DNA from: Luzula sylvatica
Lineage: Eukaryota > Streptophyta > Magnoliopsida > Poales > Juncaceae
Reading direction: 5' to 3'
Assembly (NCBI GenBank): GCA_946800325.1
Contig: OX326957.1
Span: forward strand, 17,792,591 to 17,856,590
Length of the DNA stretch: 64,000 bases
Under the pieces are notes generated by a model. It was not told where the DNA came from, made no database searches, and worked only from the letters and a program-made list of their open reading frames with translations. This document shows positions 13,040 to 26,090 of this stretch, in pieces. The stretch's first letter is position 1, and each line of letters begins with the position of its first letter. The translations under genes and the position numbers were made by a program.

Positions 13040-16000
13040 GTAGATCACAATATTAAGGTTCATGTATTAACCTGTGAACTTTGTCCCTGAAGAAAGCTTT
13101 TCTTTTTAATTCCATGTGAGGCCTCTCCTCTCATGCACGTGGAATTGCAGGCTTCTCCACTTGCCTTCTAATACCTGTCTCAAGGTCAAATTCCTCTTCG
13201 ATTTTTTTCAGTACAGAATGCCTCCATTTTACATTTGTGCATTGTATTATACATAAATTTAAGTGGGTAATTAAGAGGAATGGAGAGGATTTGGCTGCTG
13301 AATGAATCTTTTATATGAGTGATTTCCAAGTCAAGAATCATATTATTAGTATTGACTGACAAATTTATTAGTGCCAAAGATCACAGGAGTTAAACCACAG
13401 GAAAATCTTTATGAAAAGGAGGCCTCCTGGTTTTGAACTTTTCAAATTTTACACTTTGTTCCCATATCTTCATTTTCTCGGGATCGACCCCATGATACAT
13501 GATATAACTAACAACTATTTATCTAGTTCCTTTGTTTCATGGAAAAAATGTTGAATAATGCATTGGTGATATCAGAGTGTACACAAATTCCAGATTATCC
13601 CAGATTGTACACAAAAAAGAATTGAGAATAATGCATTGCTTCTTGATGAGCTCTTTTTTCCTCGCATATTTTCGAAAAATCGAATTCGTCGAGTTCTGAA
13701 CTTATGATTTCTTTGAAATTTGGATACTTAATAGCTTGAGCTAACAAGCATTGACTTATTAACTTCTTAATAAAACATCGTTATAGCGCCAACAACGATA
13801 GTTACGTGTAAATTCCAGTTCAAACGTTACGGACCGAATAACAATCTTGTTTTCTTTAATTTTGCAGAATTCATATTTTTTCCATCTAAAATACTGCATT
13901 CAACAAAACTGCCATAAAAATGGCAATACATGAGAAACTAAATTTGAATGATTTTTTTTTCTTATTTTGCTGGGCTGACCATTCTAATATTTTTCTTTTA
14001 CTTTTTTCTTCTCTTTGCTCGCTAAAATGTCTCATCTCACTAAAGTATTGTTTTGTTGAGTAGTAATATGAAACTCCCTTACAATCCCTTTTTTGTATTA
14101 ATGACGTGATATTATGTTATTTATTGTCAAATTTTATGTCAAATGAATATGTGTCGAAAGTATAATTTTGAAGAGTATGTTCGTGAAGTACTGCGTGTGT
14201 TTTATGAAGTTTGAAAAAAGGTTGCTCTGTTATTAATTATAGTGTTGTTGTCATGTAAATTGACATTTTTTATTTCAAAAATATTAATTATTTCTTTCAT
14301 TGAATCAGACTAATTGGAATAAATAGTAAATGTTAAAAGTAGAGGGCGACTAACGCACGTGCCGGTGTTGTGCACGTCAAAAACACGTTAGAGATATATG
14401 CATGTCCAAGATTTTTTCTTAGCATGTCACTTGTCAGTTTGTTTTATTGTTATTTTGAACGCTTATTGCACGCCGACAAAAAATATATCAATTGTTATAC
14501 AAAATGTATAAATTTAGTCAAAAAAAAATAATATACAAAATTTTACTTGTATAAAAAATGTATATGATATGCCTAAAAAAATGCATCATACATATAAAAA
14601 TGTATAACATGTATTGCATTGAAAAAATATATATCATATATCTAAAAAATATTTGATACATCTAAAAATATATAACAGATAAATGCATTGATGTACATAT
14701 GTACAACATGGATTGTACTTAAAGAAATATATTTACATCTAAAAACTATAAATACATCTATAAAGATATAACACATAAATATACATTGTATAACGAACCG
14801 GTAGCTCTATTGCAATCTGCTCACGTCCTCTTTTCTTCGTTCTTCTGACTTTTTCTTTCTATACGAGATGTAAATATGTATAACATACATCTAAAATATA
14901 CATGTAAAAAAGTATAACGTACATCCAAAATATGTATAAAAACCTGAATGAGAGACGGTAAACGTTAGGCGGCCAAACCAAAGAATTAGTTTTGTAAGGA
15001 AAAAAAAATATGCCACACGTCGTGTCTGGGTGAATTTTGGCATACCATCATGCGGAATATTTCAAATATCATTAATTTGACGGCACAAAAACGTTGAAAT
15101 TAGTTTTTTTGAACACAGATTAGTTAAAGCGTCTAGACGATGACATCATACATACAAACTCAAAAAACAAGGTTACTTCACAAAATATTGGATTTTGATT
15201 TTTGCAAGCATGAATAAAATGAAATTATTGTCACAAACTTAAGAAAATTAAGTTTTTTTTTAATAAAAAAATAACATACGTTTGGGGAAGCAATATGAGT
15301 ACATGTTATTGTGCACACTTATTAATCACACAAAAAAATGAAAAAGAGGAGGCATCATTTTGTGTGAAGAAAGGGCAAATGAGGAAGAGATCTAAAGAGG
15401 TACATAGACCTTTTTTCAGTTCTAACCCCACGTGAAATGGAAGAAAAGATTTGGTGCGAGGTTATTATATATTGAACCACCAAAAGTATGATTACTTGGC
15501 TAAAATTAGCACAACAAAATGTTTTTATTATATGTTAAATTATGTATTTTAAATTAATTTTTTTAGAGCAACAACTGAAATATATGAGATCCAATTAATC
15601 TGAAGAATTGATTAATTGCTTGAATGGAAGCCCTGCATGCGACCCATGAACCTCCTTTTTAATTGACTAACTTAGATATTTATTTTTATTCATTTCCCCC
15701 CTTTTGTAATGTCATTATGTTATTGTTATTTAACTAACCTTAATTAGTACTTGATGGTTGCTCAAAAGGAATATATTTTATTAGGTGGAAGGCTAATATA
15801 GGCAATGTAATGTATTAATGAGTTTGTTATGAATAAATCACATTTATTTTGAAATTGGACTAATTAATTTCATGATTTAATGGAATCCATGTCATGAAAG
15901 AATGAGTAGATGTACATTTGCTTTCAATAATCTTATATTCCTATATTTTATCAAAAAAAAAATCTTATATTCCTATATCGCACATCATTCCTATGGAATT

Positions 16001-16810
16001 TTTGTTAGGGAATCACTATAATTGAAATTTTCCATTAACAAGGTCAAATTTCAATTATCTACAAGTAAGCCATCTCTTTCTTGCTAATTAGAGCATTGAA
16101 TTACTTAATCGGTATCACATATTGATCAATATATCTATTCAAATGACACTTTGGAAAGAAACTTTGTCACATGTTAATTATTAAATTTGCCCAAACCATT
16201 GAAATTTCAACCCCCACAAATGGAAGTTTTGCATAATATCCCCTATAAACTTCCAATGTTTGTCTATAAGCCCTTTATGTGCCCCACAACCACAAGTGCC
16301 ATGTTGAAATTTGGTGACCAATGTATATTCTATACTATTACTACTAAACAAGTTTCTATAAGTGACACCCCATTTTCTCTTCCATAGTTGTACAAAATGA
16401 CAAAGTGACATAACCTAAAATCAAAAGATATTTTGGATATTTTTTAATTAATTAAATCTCATTTTACCCTTGTAGTTTAACCTAAGATAAGATGCATATA
16501 CATTCTAACCCTAGTTAAGTTTACATTGATGATAATTTTAACCAAAACCAATGATAGAAACAATGATTGAGTATAAAAGAATGGCAAAGAACCCCACACA
16601 AATCCATACTTTGTACACACACATTAAACAACGGAAGGAGAGAAAAAGAAAAACTCCAAGCTGTATTGCCCCTTAATCCACATGGCCAACTACCCTTCGC
16701 TTTGTCTACGTGCTTGACTAGTCCATAACAATATAATACCATACAAATTCGAGGGCAATTTGGTACATTCCCCTCCAGTTTGATACAGTTCTTTCAAGTT
16801 TCAACTGTAC
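13040..16810. other. Gene-free spacer before the galactosyltransferase gene
   Basis: I find no conserved protein on either strand. A stretch at 14480-14940 repeats 'tataacatacatctaaaa'-like units. Near 16180-16740 both strands stay open for 60-76 codons, without recognisable protein. Confidence 0.45.
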
Positions 16811-16819
16811 TCAATTTAT

Positions 16820-16953
16820 ACCTTCCAAAAAGGTAAAATCAGTGCAAGCTTCTCTTGAATTGCATAAATGGCAACTTGAGCTTTATTATTCAGTTGGTGA
16901 GTTTTTTTTTTCCTTCTCCTTCAATTCAAAGACAAGTTCCAAAGAAGGAATAT

Positions 16954-17026
<73 letters not shown>

Positions 17027-17454
17027 GTGTATTTGGCTTCTCCTTTATTTGATTCTTTGAGGAATTTACATAGTGGGGTTTGTTAAAAACAAGCTAGTGC
17101 TTCTCTCTTTATTCCCACCTTGCTTGTGTTGTCTCTTCATAAGAAAAAAGAAACGTGCTTTCATCGAATTGGAGTTCTTGGAGAGTGTTTATATCTTGAT
17201 TATATGGTTTTGATTCTGAATTAGTGTTGCTTTTGATAGAATTTGAGCTGAATTGGTTGCCATCATTGAAGTGGAATAGGTAGAATTGGCGGGAATTACC
17301 GATTCTCCTCAATTCCCCTTTCATTAGATTTTTGGTAATAAGGTTCCTTCAAGGAAATTCGATAATGGGTAATTGCACTTGGTGGTAATTACTCATGTTT
17401 CATTTGTGAATTTTGGAGAAGAAAAGTGTAAAAAGGGAGAATTTAGTTTTAAAG
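16820..17454 (+). promoter_or_regulatory. Likely promoter-proximal region and leader of the galactosyltransferase gene
   Basis: A TTTATACC stretch near 16814 could be the TATA element. Downstream there is a GA tract (about 16957-17021) and purine/pyrimidine-rich leader sequence up to the ATG at 17455. GA/TC tracts in 5' leaders are common in plants and can bind BPC/GAGA-type proteins. The transcription start is not visible from sequence, so the limits are approximate. Confidence 0.45.
16957..17021. repeat. (GA)n microsatellite, about 32 units
   Basis: A near-perfect GA run of about 65 bases inside the presumed leader of the galactosyltransferase gene. It probably varies in length between individuals. 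Confidence 0.95.
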
Positions 17455-20289
17455 ATGAGCATCAAAAACAGAGGAGTAATAGGAGGAGGAGGAACAAATG
17501 GAGACTTCATATATAAAACCAATATTTCTAAGAAATGGACTGTATTGTTTTGCCTTGGTAGTTTTTGCTTGGGTCTTCTCTTCACGAATAGGTACCAATT
17601 CAATTCAATCCTTATATTATTCCATTCTATTTTTATTACTTTATCAAATCAATTTTTTTCTAAATTTAAATTTCTAATTTTGAAAATTGAATACAGAATG
17701 TGGACGATGCCCGAAGTGAAAGAAATAATAAAGCCCGAAAAAGGAGGAAAACTGAACCTTGTTTCTAGCGATTGCGGTTTAAAAGGCGTAAGTTCTTTAT
17801 ACATGTCTCTCAAAATAGCAAATATTGTGGAAATAACGTTTTTAATTTTGTAAATTTAAATTTTTCGAAATAACGCTTGCGAAATTTGGGAGTTCGTTTT
17901 TGTACTCTTTGATTTCGAACTCTAAGAGTTCGGAAACAATATTTCTGCTTTTTCTAAGTGTTTTGGATTTTCAAGGTTTAACAGAAAATAAAGCTTTCGA
18001 ACTTGCAAAGTTGGAACACATTATTTCTATAAATTTAAATATGACGACTTAGTTTTTGCAGAATTTTTGTATTGTAATGTTAATTCACAAACTACTAAGA
18101 TATTTTGATGCTTTCCTTCAAATATCACGGATTAGTCGGATGTATTGAATAAAAGAAAGCAAAAATGTACATATTTACATGTTAATTAAACGCGAGTTAT
18201 ACTATAACCGTAAACCTAATAATTTTAATATTTTTTTCGCAAAGAGATTGCCAAATTATTTTTAATGTTTTTTAATCATTCTTTTCTTTTTACTTGAATA
18301 TTTCATACAAGTAACCTCCACAAGTTTTTACTTTGAATATTTCATACATATAACAGCTCAACAATTAATTAAAAAAATAACAGCTCAACAATGACATCCT
18401 TGTCCCTAAAATTATATCTTTTTGCCAAAAATTGATGAAAGTAACTTAATTTTTTTTAATAATGCTAGGCAATAGAAAGAGACCAAAAGGAAAACCTCGG
18501 TGACATTTCGGACACGCAGCATGCCATACAGTAAGAGTTCAAAACTACTTACAAAAACAAAAATATTGTTTTAAAAAAATATCCAAAACTTCATACTTAC
18601 ACTATTTCTTTTTTAATTATTTTTTACATTTTTTTCCATATGATTTAGGACATTAGATAAAACAATATCGAATCTAGAAATGGAGCTAGCCGCAGCAAGG
18701 GCCGCTCAAGAGTCTATTGCTAGTGGATCTCCATCGTCAGAAAGTATTAGATCCACCGAATTAACAAGTCGAAAAAAGTATTTTATGGTTGTGGGAATAA
18801 ACACTGCATTTAGCAGTCGTAAGCGAAGAGACTCGATTCGTGCCACTTGGATGCCTCAAGGTCAGTATTTTTTTTAATTTAATTTTATTCATCTTCATTG
18901 AAAATTTCTTTCATATTTTTTAAAAGATTTGTATGATGTTTTTTAATCGTTTGGAAAATAAATAGGAGAGAAAAGAAGGACGCTTGAAGAAGAAAAGGGC
19001 ATTATTATCCGATTTGTAATTGGTCATAGGTATGTATAAAATATACATTATTTGCTAAATATATATTATTTGCTATTTTCTTTGGTACTATATATATTTT
19101 ATTTGGTGTAGTGCTACATCTGGAGGAATACTAGACAGAGCAATTCAGGCCGAAGATAGAAAACATGGCGATTTAATGAGACTCGTAAATATTCCTCTTT
19201 TATTATTTATCTATATATTATAATATGAAATACAATTGTAAAATATCTTTGATTTATTTCTTTTTTGTAATATTAGGATCATGTAGAAGGATATTTAGAA
19301 CTCTCAGCCAAAACAAAAATATATTTCGCTACCGCAGTAAATATGTGGGATGCTGAATTCTACATCAAAGTAGATGATGATGTGCATGTAAATATAGGTA
19401 AATCTAGGAACAATTTCGCAAATCTCTATTAACATTTATTTATATTATGCTAATTTGATATTTATTTTACAGCTACGCTTGGAAACACGCTGTTAAGGTA
19501 CAGATCGAGACCTCGTGTTTATATCGGTTGTATGAAATCTGGCCCTGTCCTCGCACAAAAGTAAGATTTTCATAAATTTTAAAATATATATTCATGCCAA
19601 AAATGCAACCGATGTTTCGTTTCTTATGAAAATACTTTATTTTGTTCTTTTTTATTTTAGAGGGGTTAGGTATCACGAACCAGAATATTGGAAATTTGGG
19701 GATTCGGGAAATAAGTATTTTCGCCATGCGACAGGACAAATATACGGAATTTCGAAGGATTTGGCCAGTTATATTTCAATTAACCAGTGAGTTTTTTCTT
19801 GCTAAATAGGAACTACAAAATATATCATTTAATTATTTTCATTTTCTATAATAGGCACGTGCTACATAAATTCGCGAATGAGGATGTATCATTGGGTGCT
19901 TGGTTCATTGGTTTAGATGTAGATCACATTGATGATAGAAGGCTTTGTTGCGGTACTCCGCCCGGTAAATTTTAAATTTACGCTCATCATTTTTGTTACT
20001 ATATTTTAAATAATCCGCCAAATAAATGCCTAAAAATAAAAAAAAAGTATTGTCAATAGGAAAAAAAATACATTTTGATTTGTGTTGTTTTCTTTGAATC
20101 TTTATAGATTGTGAGTGGAAAGCACAAGCGGGAAATTTATGCGTGGCATCATTCGATTGGAGTTGTAGCGGGATTTGTAAATCAGTAGATAGAATACGCG
20201 AAGTGCACACCAAATGTGCCGAGGGCGAAAACGTCCTTTGGAACTCCACCTTTTTAAAGCCACAACAAGTTTTGCTAAACTCAATTTGA
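17455..20289 (+). CDS. Beta-1,3-galactosyltransferase, GT31 with DUF4094, 11 exons
   Basis: A Golgi type II membrane enzyme that adds galactose in beta-1,3 linkage, in plants mostly on arabinogalactan-protein or N-glycan chains. Exons are 17455-17591, 17697-17787, 18469-18530, 18649-18860, 18966-19029, 19112-19184, 19277-19397, 19473-19560, 19661-19786, 19855-19964 and 20108-20289. They sum to 1266 nt, or 421 aa. A signal anchor ([16 protein letters not shown]) lies at about residues 28-43, then the DUF4094 stem, then [26 protein letters not shown], which opens the galactosyltransferase domain. The metal-binding motif is KVDDDVHVN (DDD 246-248), and NEDVSLGAW (EDV 334-336) is the second conserved acidic motif. 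The C-terminal Cys-rich tail ([20 protein letters not shown]) matches the Arabidopsis B3GALT/At1g77810-like group. The ATG at 17455 is chosen because the frame upstream has no other ATG. The acceptor of the paralogue is not resolvable from sequence. Confidence 0.94.
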
Positions 20290-20600
20290 AAAGTCACAAA
20301 AAAAATGAGAGAGGATAGAAGGGAGAAATAATATACATAATACGCGAAGGGGAACTTTTTCTTTTTTAAGTTAGAAAAGGTCCTTTTAGTATATATAATA
20401 CGCGAAGATTATCCATGGTCTCGATAGAACGAGAGAGGAAAAAATGGTATAGGGAACTAATATAGAAAGAGAGGAGAGGGAGAGAGGGGTCTCCCCCCAC
20501 ATTCTTTGCGATGTGTGTCGATCGATGGCCATTTGTATTTTGTGACAAAATTTCAGCTTCATTTTGGCTATCTGTAGATTAATAATTAGTGTTTATTTTC
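20290..20600 (+). other. Likely 3' UTR of the galactosyltransferase gene
   Basis: Sequence after the TGA contains no further coding signal. Two similar short stretches ending in 'taatacgcgaag' (near 20338-20349 and 20396-20407) sit in it. No clear poly(A) signal stands out. The next gene starts about 645 bases after the stop. Confidence 0.4.
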
Positions 20601-20933
20601 CACAAATAATATAAATTTGTTTTTGTTTTCCAATTTGATTTTCTTCTTTTATTTATTTTTTATATTTTTACAAAGTATGTGCTATTAACAAATTACAAAT
20701 ATGCCAGATTTAGTCTTATAGAAAAATAATTAGGCTCATACTATATAATGGCTTAAAAGCCCAATTCCAAAATTTACTAGACCAATTATTACACGCCACG
20801 TTCAACAAAAATATAGCCGTTGGACTCCCATTCCAAAATTTACAGCTTTGAACCTTTTAGCAGAAAGTAAGGTAAATAGAAAGAGTAAAGGGAGAGAAAA
20901 AATATTTGATAAGAGAAGAACAAGAATCACAAA

Positions 20934-22412
20934 ATGGGTAGATTTAGTGAAAATTGCGATTATGAGAGTGTTCGAAATGCTCGAATTTCTGAAAATAAGG
21001 TAACTATATTTCTTTTTCGATTTTGGATTTCTACCACTTCTCATATATTTAACCTAATTTTGTTTTTCTTTTACTCAAAATTTATCTTTCTAAAGGCACG
21101 AATGGAGTCCCTTGGATTGAAGAACAGAGCTAAAGAGCTTGCTCAAATACTTTCTCCCAAATCAACAAAAATCAGTCCCAAAAGAACGCCTCGCATAATT
21201 GAATCAACCCCACTCAGAAGATCCAGTCGCTTGAATAAATTCTCAATTTCTTCAGGCAAAGAGGAATCTCAATTATCCTCCACGCGTCGCTCTTTAATAT
21301 TCGACGCTAATAACGATGATTCATCTCCTAAAGGTTTTATTCCTCTCTTCCAAATCATCAATTTTCCCTTTTTATGTATTTTCATCTAATTTTTTGAATT
21401 ACCATGCAAGGTCTTGTTGATTTTGAGCCTGATAGGCAGGCCCGCGTGGCAAGAAGGTGCGATAGCAAGGGGAGAGGAAGTATTTATGATCCAATTCTTG
21501 GTATTTGCTGCCATTTTTGTAGGTATAACCAAATTCTTGATTTCTTAATTAAACGTACCTTTTTTTTGTCATTGTTAATACTTCAAAATCAAATTGAATT
21601 TAAAAAATTGAAGACAAAAGAAGCTGTGTGGAGAAGAAGATTGCAAGCGATGTGGAGATGGAGATCCTAATCAACCTTGCATAGGTTAAACAACTACTAT
21701 TAATTTTCTTAAATGTTTGTGTTCGGTAATATAAACTGGGAAATAAAATTCCGGAAATGATTTCCAGGAAAAACGGATTGCTCTGCGTGCCATTCAACAA
21801 ATGGAATTCTATGCCGTGCGTGTCTCAAAGTTCGCTACGGTGAAGGTATTGTTATCTTTTCTTGTACTTGGATATAAACTATTAAATATTTTCTTTTGTG
21901 TCCGAATTATAATAAATTAAAAATTCTCTTTTTATTTACAAGAAATGGAGGAGGTTAGGAAAAATAAAGAGTGGATGTGTCCACATTGCGTCGAAGAAAA
22001 AGGAACGAAACCTTTTTGGATTTGTAATAGGTAAGTTTACTTACGAAGATAAATTCGAATTAAAAATGTGTTAGTTTATTGCCTTTTTGGCAATTATTTA
22101 GGTTTTTTGTTGCAATTTCTCCATATATTTTTTTTTGTGCAAATTTCCCGAATAACTTGGTACATTTGTTGTGAACTGTGTTGCAGTTCTTTCTGTTTGA
22201 AGAAGAGAAAAATAACTCCTACAGGCATTGCTATTTACCAAGGTAATATATACTTTCTTTAACACATGATTAATATTTTTTTTAGTATCAAGTTCATTAA
22301 ATAGAATCGATTTCTTATTTTCGTTAATTCATTCCGATTAGCTCGTGCGCAAGGGTACGAATCTGTTGCTCATCTTCTTATGGACCAGTTAAAGAACAAG
22401 CCACTTACATGA
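20934..22412 (+). CDS. CDCA7-like protein with 4CXXC_R1 zinc-finger domain, 8 exons
   Basis: Homologue of the cell-division-cycle-associated 7 family (zf-4CXXC_R1). In animals CDCA7 recruits the remodeller HELLS to chromatin to support DNA methylation, and the plant counterpart is expected to work with DDM1. Exons are 20934-20999, 21096-21333, 21411-21522, 21614-21684, 21768-21845, 21943-22030, 22187-22242 and 22342-22412, 780 nt in all, giving 259 aa. The N-terminal half is basic and Ser-rich (ILSPKSTKISPKRTPR). The Cys-rich domain begins at about residue 134 with CCHFCRQKK. It continues with CGEEDCKRCGDG, CSACHSTNGILCRACLKVRYGE, WMCPHCVEEKG and WICNSSFCLKKRK. It ends with the family-typical PTGIAIYQARAQGYESVAHLLMDQLK. 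All introns are GT..AG, and six of the seven are under 100 nt. Whether it belongs to the canonical or the divergent plant CDCA7 class is not settled here. Confidence 0.92.
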
Positions 22413-22448
22413 AAAAAGATTCAGGGCAAAAATTTAGGGTTTTAGTTT

Positions 22449-23690
22449 GACATAGACACTACTCTTTTTGGGTATTTTTTGTTCTTCAAATTTCTTTAGG
22501 GTTTGGTTCTTTATGTAGCAGTGTTCTAGTTGAGGTTTTGCATTGTAATGGAACAATGGAATGAATTGATATTTAATGCAATTAATATCCAACTATAAGT
22601 TACTGTTAGTGCACTTCCCCATTTATTAAGTTGTATCTTTTTAATTTATGTGATTTCATCCATGCAATCTTCCATGTTGTCATTCATGTTAAACTTGATT
22701 CTTTTTTTGTTTTTGGAAAAATGTTAACTAAACTACAAAAGATATACTTGTCTTTATATTGCAACTCATTATTAAGCTATATCTTTTTTGATATCTTCTT
22801 TCCACATTTCCCAATTTAATCAAGACACATCCACACTTCCCTTGTCAATTCTGAAGATAAAGATTCCACCTAGTACAATTTTACAAAATAACCCCTTCAA
22901 ATAAACCTCAATCCTTTCTAGTCCCTAACCCACAAACTATTAAACAAAGAATCATTACATTTAACTATTTAAGCAAAAGGGGACATTTGGAATGATAAAT
23001 AATTTTAAGAGGACTTAATGTAAAGTTTTAATTCCCCTACAAATGCACATGCATGATATAGTTACTGACATAGACACTACTCTTTTTGGGTATTTTTTGT
23101 TCTTCAAATTTCTTTAGGGTTTGGTTCTTTATGTAGCAGTGTTCTAGTTGAGGTTTTGCATTGTAATGGAACAATGGAATGAATTGATATTTAATGCAAT
23201 TAATATCCAACTATAAGTTACTGTTAGTGCACTCAATCTTCCCCATTTATTAAGTTGTATCTTTTTAATTTATGTGATTTCATCCATGCAATCTTCCATG
23301 TTGTCATTCATGTTAAACTTGATTCTTTTTTTGTTTTTGGAAAAATGTTAACTAAACTACAAAAGATATACTTGTCTTTATATTGCAACTCATTATTAAG
23401 CTATATCTTTTTTGATATCTTCTTTCCACATTTCCCAATTTAATCAAGACACATCCACACTTCCCTTGTCAATTCTGAAGATAAAGATTCCACCTAGTAC
23501 AATTTTACAAAATAACCCCTTCAAATAAACCTCAATCCTTTCTAGTCCCTAACCCACAAACTATTAAACAAAGAATCATTACATTTAACTATTTAAGCAA
23601 AAGGGGACATTTGGAATGATAAATAATTTTAAGAGGACTTAATGTAAAGTTTTAATTCCCCTACAAATGCACATGCATGATATAGTTACT
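22449..23690 (+). repeat. Tandem duplication, two copies of about 620 bp
   Basis: Copy 1 is 22449-23066 (618 bp) and copy 2 is 23067-23690 (624 bp). By eye the copies are identical except for a 6-base insertion in copy 2 just after 'gttagtgcac'. Both begin 'gacatagacactactc' and the array ends with 'gttactgacat'. The unit carries the 3' flank (probable 3' UTR) of the CDCA7-like gene and the upstream region of the CASP-like gene, so it doubles the intergenic spacer. Near-identity implies a very recent event, or an assembly artefact. Confidence 0.95.
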
Positions 23691-23807
23691 GACATTTCCA
23701 CTTAAAGTTCTTAACTCATCCTCACCAACCAAACTCCACTAAATTCTCAAAAGAAGCCAAATTTTCCAACTTTACTCTCCTCATTTGGTGAAATACCTCT
23801 CACATTA

Positions 23808-23812
<5 letters not shown>

Positions 23813-23842
<30 letters not shown>
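23813..23842. repeat. (TC)n microsatellite in CASPL leader
   Basis: A run of about 15 TC units ending 11 bases before the CASP-like start codon, hence in its 5' UTR. Confidence 0.9.
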
Positions 23843-23847
<5 letters not shown>

Positions 23848-23853
23848 GTCGCC

Positions 23854-25551
23854 ATGGATGGAATGGAACCCAATTCGAGAATGGAGAGTCAGAATAAAGC
23901 TTTTCACTTTCTCGAGTTATCTCTTAGATTTTGCGTAATTCCTCTCTCTTTAGCATCGCTTTTCGTGATGATCTCCAACAAGCAGTCGAGTGATATCTAC
24001 GGCAATGTGGAGTTCAATGATCTCACTGGATTCAAGTAAGAAAAAGAAATATTAAAAAGAACTTAATTTTGCTTTATGTTGTTTAGTAATTTTTTATAGT
24101 TAATGGATATGCATGTAAATGTGATTTAGATATTTGGTTTGCATAAATGCAATCTCTGGTGGGTATTCTCTTGCTTCTGTTTTCATCTCAAGGCTGAAAT
24201 GCTTTAAGATTCACGATTGGGTCCTCTTTGTGCTAGATCAGGTTAGATCCATTCCTTCAAATCATCATGGATACCCTACAAAATTGGAAATATCATGAAT
24301 ACCCTACAAAACATGGAATATATCATGTATGTCCTACAAAGCATACAAATTAAAATATCATATATAACATTTGTTGAGTGAACACTTTAAAAATCAAGTC
24401 GTATCATATCGGATACTGTATCAGATACCGACATTCATACTAAAAACGAAATTATTAAATTTGAAATCAAAATAAATTAGTAAATACATATAAGTAAATA
24501 ACTAAATATAATAAACATTTATTTTATAACATGACGTTCTTATAATAAGAAATTTTTAGTATCTTTTACGTAAACATATAATATCTAATAAATAAAAATA
24601 TTAAATATTTAAATTATAATTAATTAGACGTATTGTATCCCCAATTTTTTGAGAGTTACCGCATGTCCGGATCAGTATCGTGTCGGATACGGTACTAGTA
24701 CCCCATATCCGTGCAAGATAACATATAACCCTCATTCCATATTTGTTTCAAAAGTATCCCGAAATTAGCTTTAGTTCGTTATCCTGCATTAATTAAAAAA
24801 AGAGAACCAAAGGTAAGTTAGGTATTCATCTGGAATTTCTTGTAGAAATAATTCTATTTCTAATTTCCTTACGAAAATCTTTAGCTAATATCACACAATA
24901 TAAAAAAGGATAATTATACCATGCCCCTCAAATTTACCTCACACATCCTCTATATCATCAATTAACAATTAATTAACATGGTAATTAACAAAAAGACACT
25001 TCATTAATGATTAATTGATATTGATTAAAAATTGGTAATTCATATGTACTTTAATTATATATTAATTAATCGTAAGTGAAGTATTTTTTGTTAATTACCA
25101 TGTTAATTAATCGTTAATTGGTGATATAGAGGGTGTTGGAGAAATTTCAGGAGCACCATATATGACATACTTAAAAAACCGGTTTTATGAAAGAAAAAAA
25201 ACTCCCTGTTATTACAAAACCGGTTTTAGGATTCCACCTTCAAATAATTTGATTGATTTCTTTGCTAAACAGATAACGACATACTTAATGGTGACGTCAG
25301 GATCAGCGGTAACGGAGATATTATATTTGGCGGAGAACGGCGATCAAGAGGTCTCTTGGAGCGAAGTGTGTTCTTATTATGGGTCCTTTTGCAAAAAGAC
25401 CAAAATCTCTCTTGGTCTACATATCATTGCTGTAATTTGCTTCATTGTCTTATCCTTAATTTCTGCTTTCAAGCTTTTCAGCAAGTTTGAGGCTCCTTCT
25501 CCCCCTAACTGCAACAAGGAAGAAAATGGAGGAGTGTTGGCAGGGAAATAA
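23854..25551 (+). CDS. CASP-like protein (CASPL2-type), DUF588, 3 exons
   Basis: Member of the Casparian-strip membrane-domain-like family: four-helix plasma-membrane proteins related to CASPs, thought to form membrane scaffolds. Exons are 23854-24035, 24130-24241 and 25273-25551, giving 573 nt and 190 aa. Membrane segments are visible at about 19-40, 62-82, 99-122 and 148-172. The spliced junctions restore the family motifs: [16 protein letters not shown] across intron 1, and VLFVLDQ plus [20 protein letters not shown] across intron 2. C-terminal [15 protein letters not shown] also fits. The start is the first ATG after the TC tract, in the context GCCATGG. Intron 2 is about 1.03 kb and holds a degraded MITE and a palindromic element; the frame is intact. 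Subgroup assignment is from motif memory only. Confidence 0.92.
24370..24722 (-). mobile_element. Degraded copy of the CTATGTTRCRCGGATAC MITE family in CASPL intron 2
   Basis: Traces of GGATAC/GTATCC repeats at both ends, ending near 'catatccgtgcaagataacat', match the outer parts of the intact copies elsewhere in the window. No target duplication can be seen, so the insertion is old. Orientation follows the partial end similarity and is uncertain. Confidence 0.6.
24905..25165. mobile_element. Palindromic AT-rich MITE in CASPL intron 2
   Basis: Two arms of roughly 110 bases are inverted copies: the left arm runs from 'atgcccctcaaatttacc' through 'ctctatatcatcaattaac', and the right arm ends 'gttaattggtgatatagagg' then 'aaatttcaggagcaccat'. 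Both arms contain ATTAACATGGTAATTAAC, itself nearly palindromic. The superfamily is not clear. A similar, weaker palindrome lies near 100-255. Confidence 0.7.
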
Positions 25552-25779
25552 ATTCGCTGATGTGGCATGTTCTCGTTGGTCGACACTGTTATGGTTACAT
25601 GACATTCAGTGATTTAGAGAAAATAGGTATTGTTATGTAGATTGCTGTTTGAGAAGAGAAATATTATGTGAAATTTGTGTTTGTATCAAAAAAGAGTTGA
25701 AATCTAAAATTTTATCGATGTGGCATGTTTATTTATTTTGGTGGTGTTCGAGTGAAAAAATCACCTATTACGAACAAAT

Positions 25780-26090
25780 CAAATGTTCTAAAATTATCAT
25801 ATAATATTATTTGGGAAATCTAAATATTGAAAATAGATGAAATAATATCCGAAAAATACAAATATTCAAAACAGATTTGATATGAAAAATATACATAACA
25901 GTATCACACAGTCTTTAAATATAGGAAAAAAATAAACAATATACTTATTAAGAAAAAAACAAAGAACTCTCACATTTTTGGATTCTCAACTCCGAATATT
26001 ACATAATTTTCGGATTCTGAGAATCCGAAAGTTTTAACCTAATTAACACTTCAACCAATTGCACAATCCCTGAATTAAGAAAAAAAACAA
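25780..26090 (-). repeat. Dispersed relative of the 35-38 kb array flank
   Basis: Text such as 'tttcggattctgagaatccg' and 'atcacacagtctttaaatat' recurs near 35.0-35.1 kb (inverted) and 37.40-37.42 kb (direct). The palindrome CGGATTCTGAGAATCCG is prominent. Confidence 0.6.

Noticed and set aside
22631..23443. Two identical 62-aa ORFs, 624 bases apart
   Set aside because: Identity comes from the tandem DNA duplication; the peptide is Phe-rich translation of AT-rich spacer with no gene signals.
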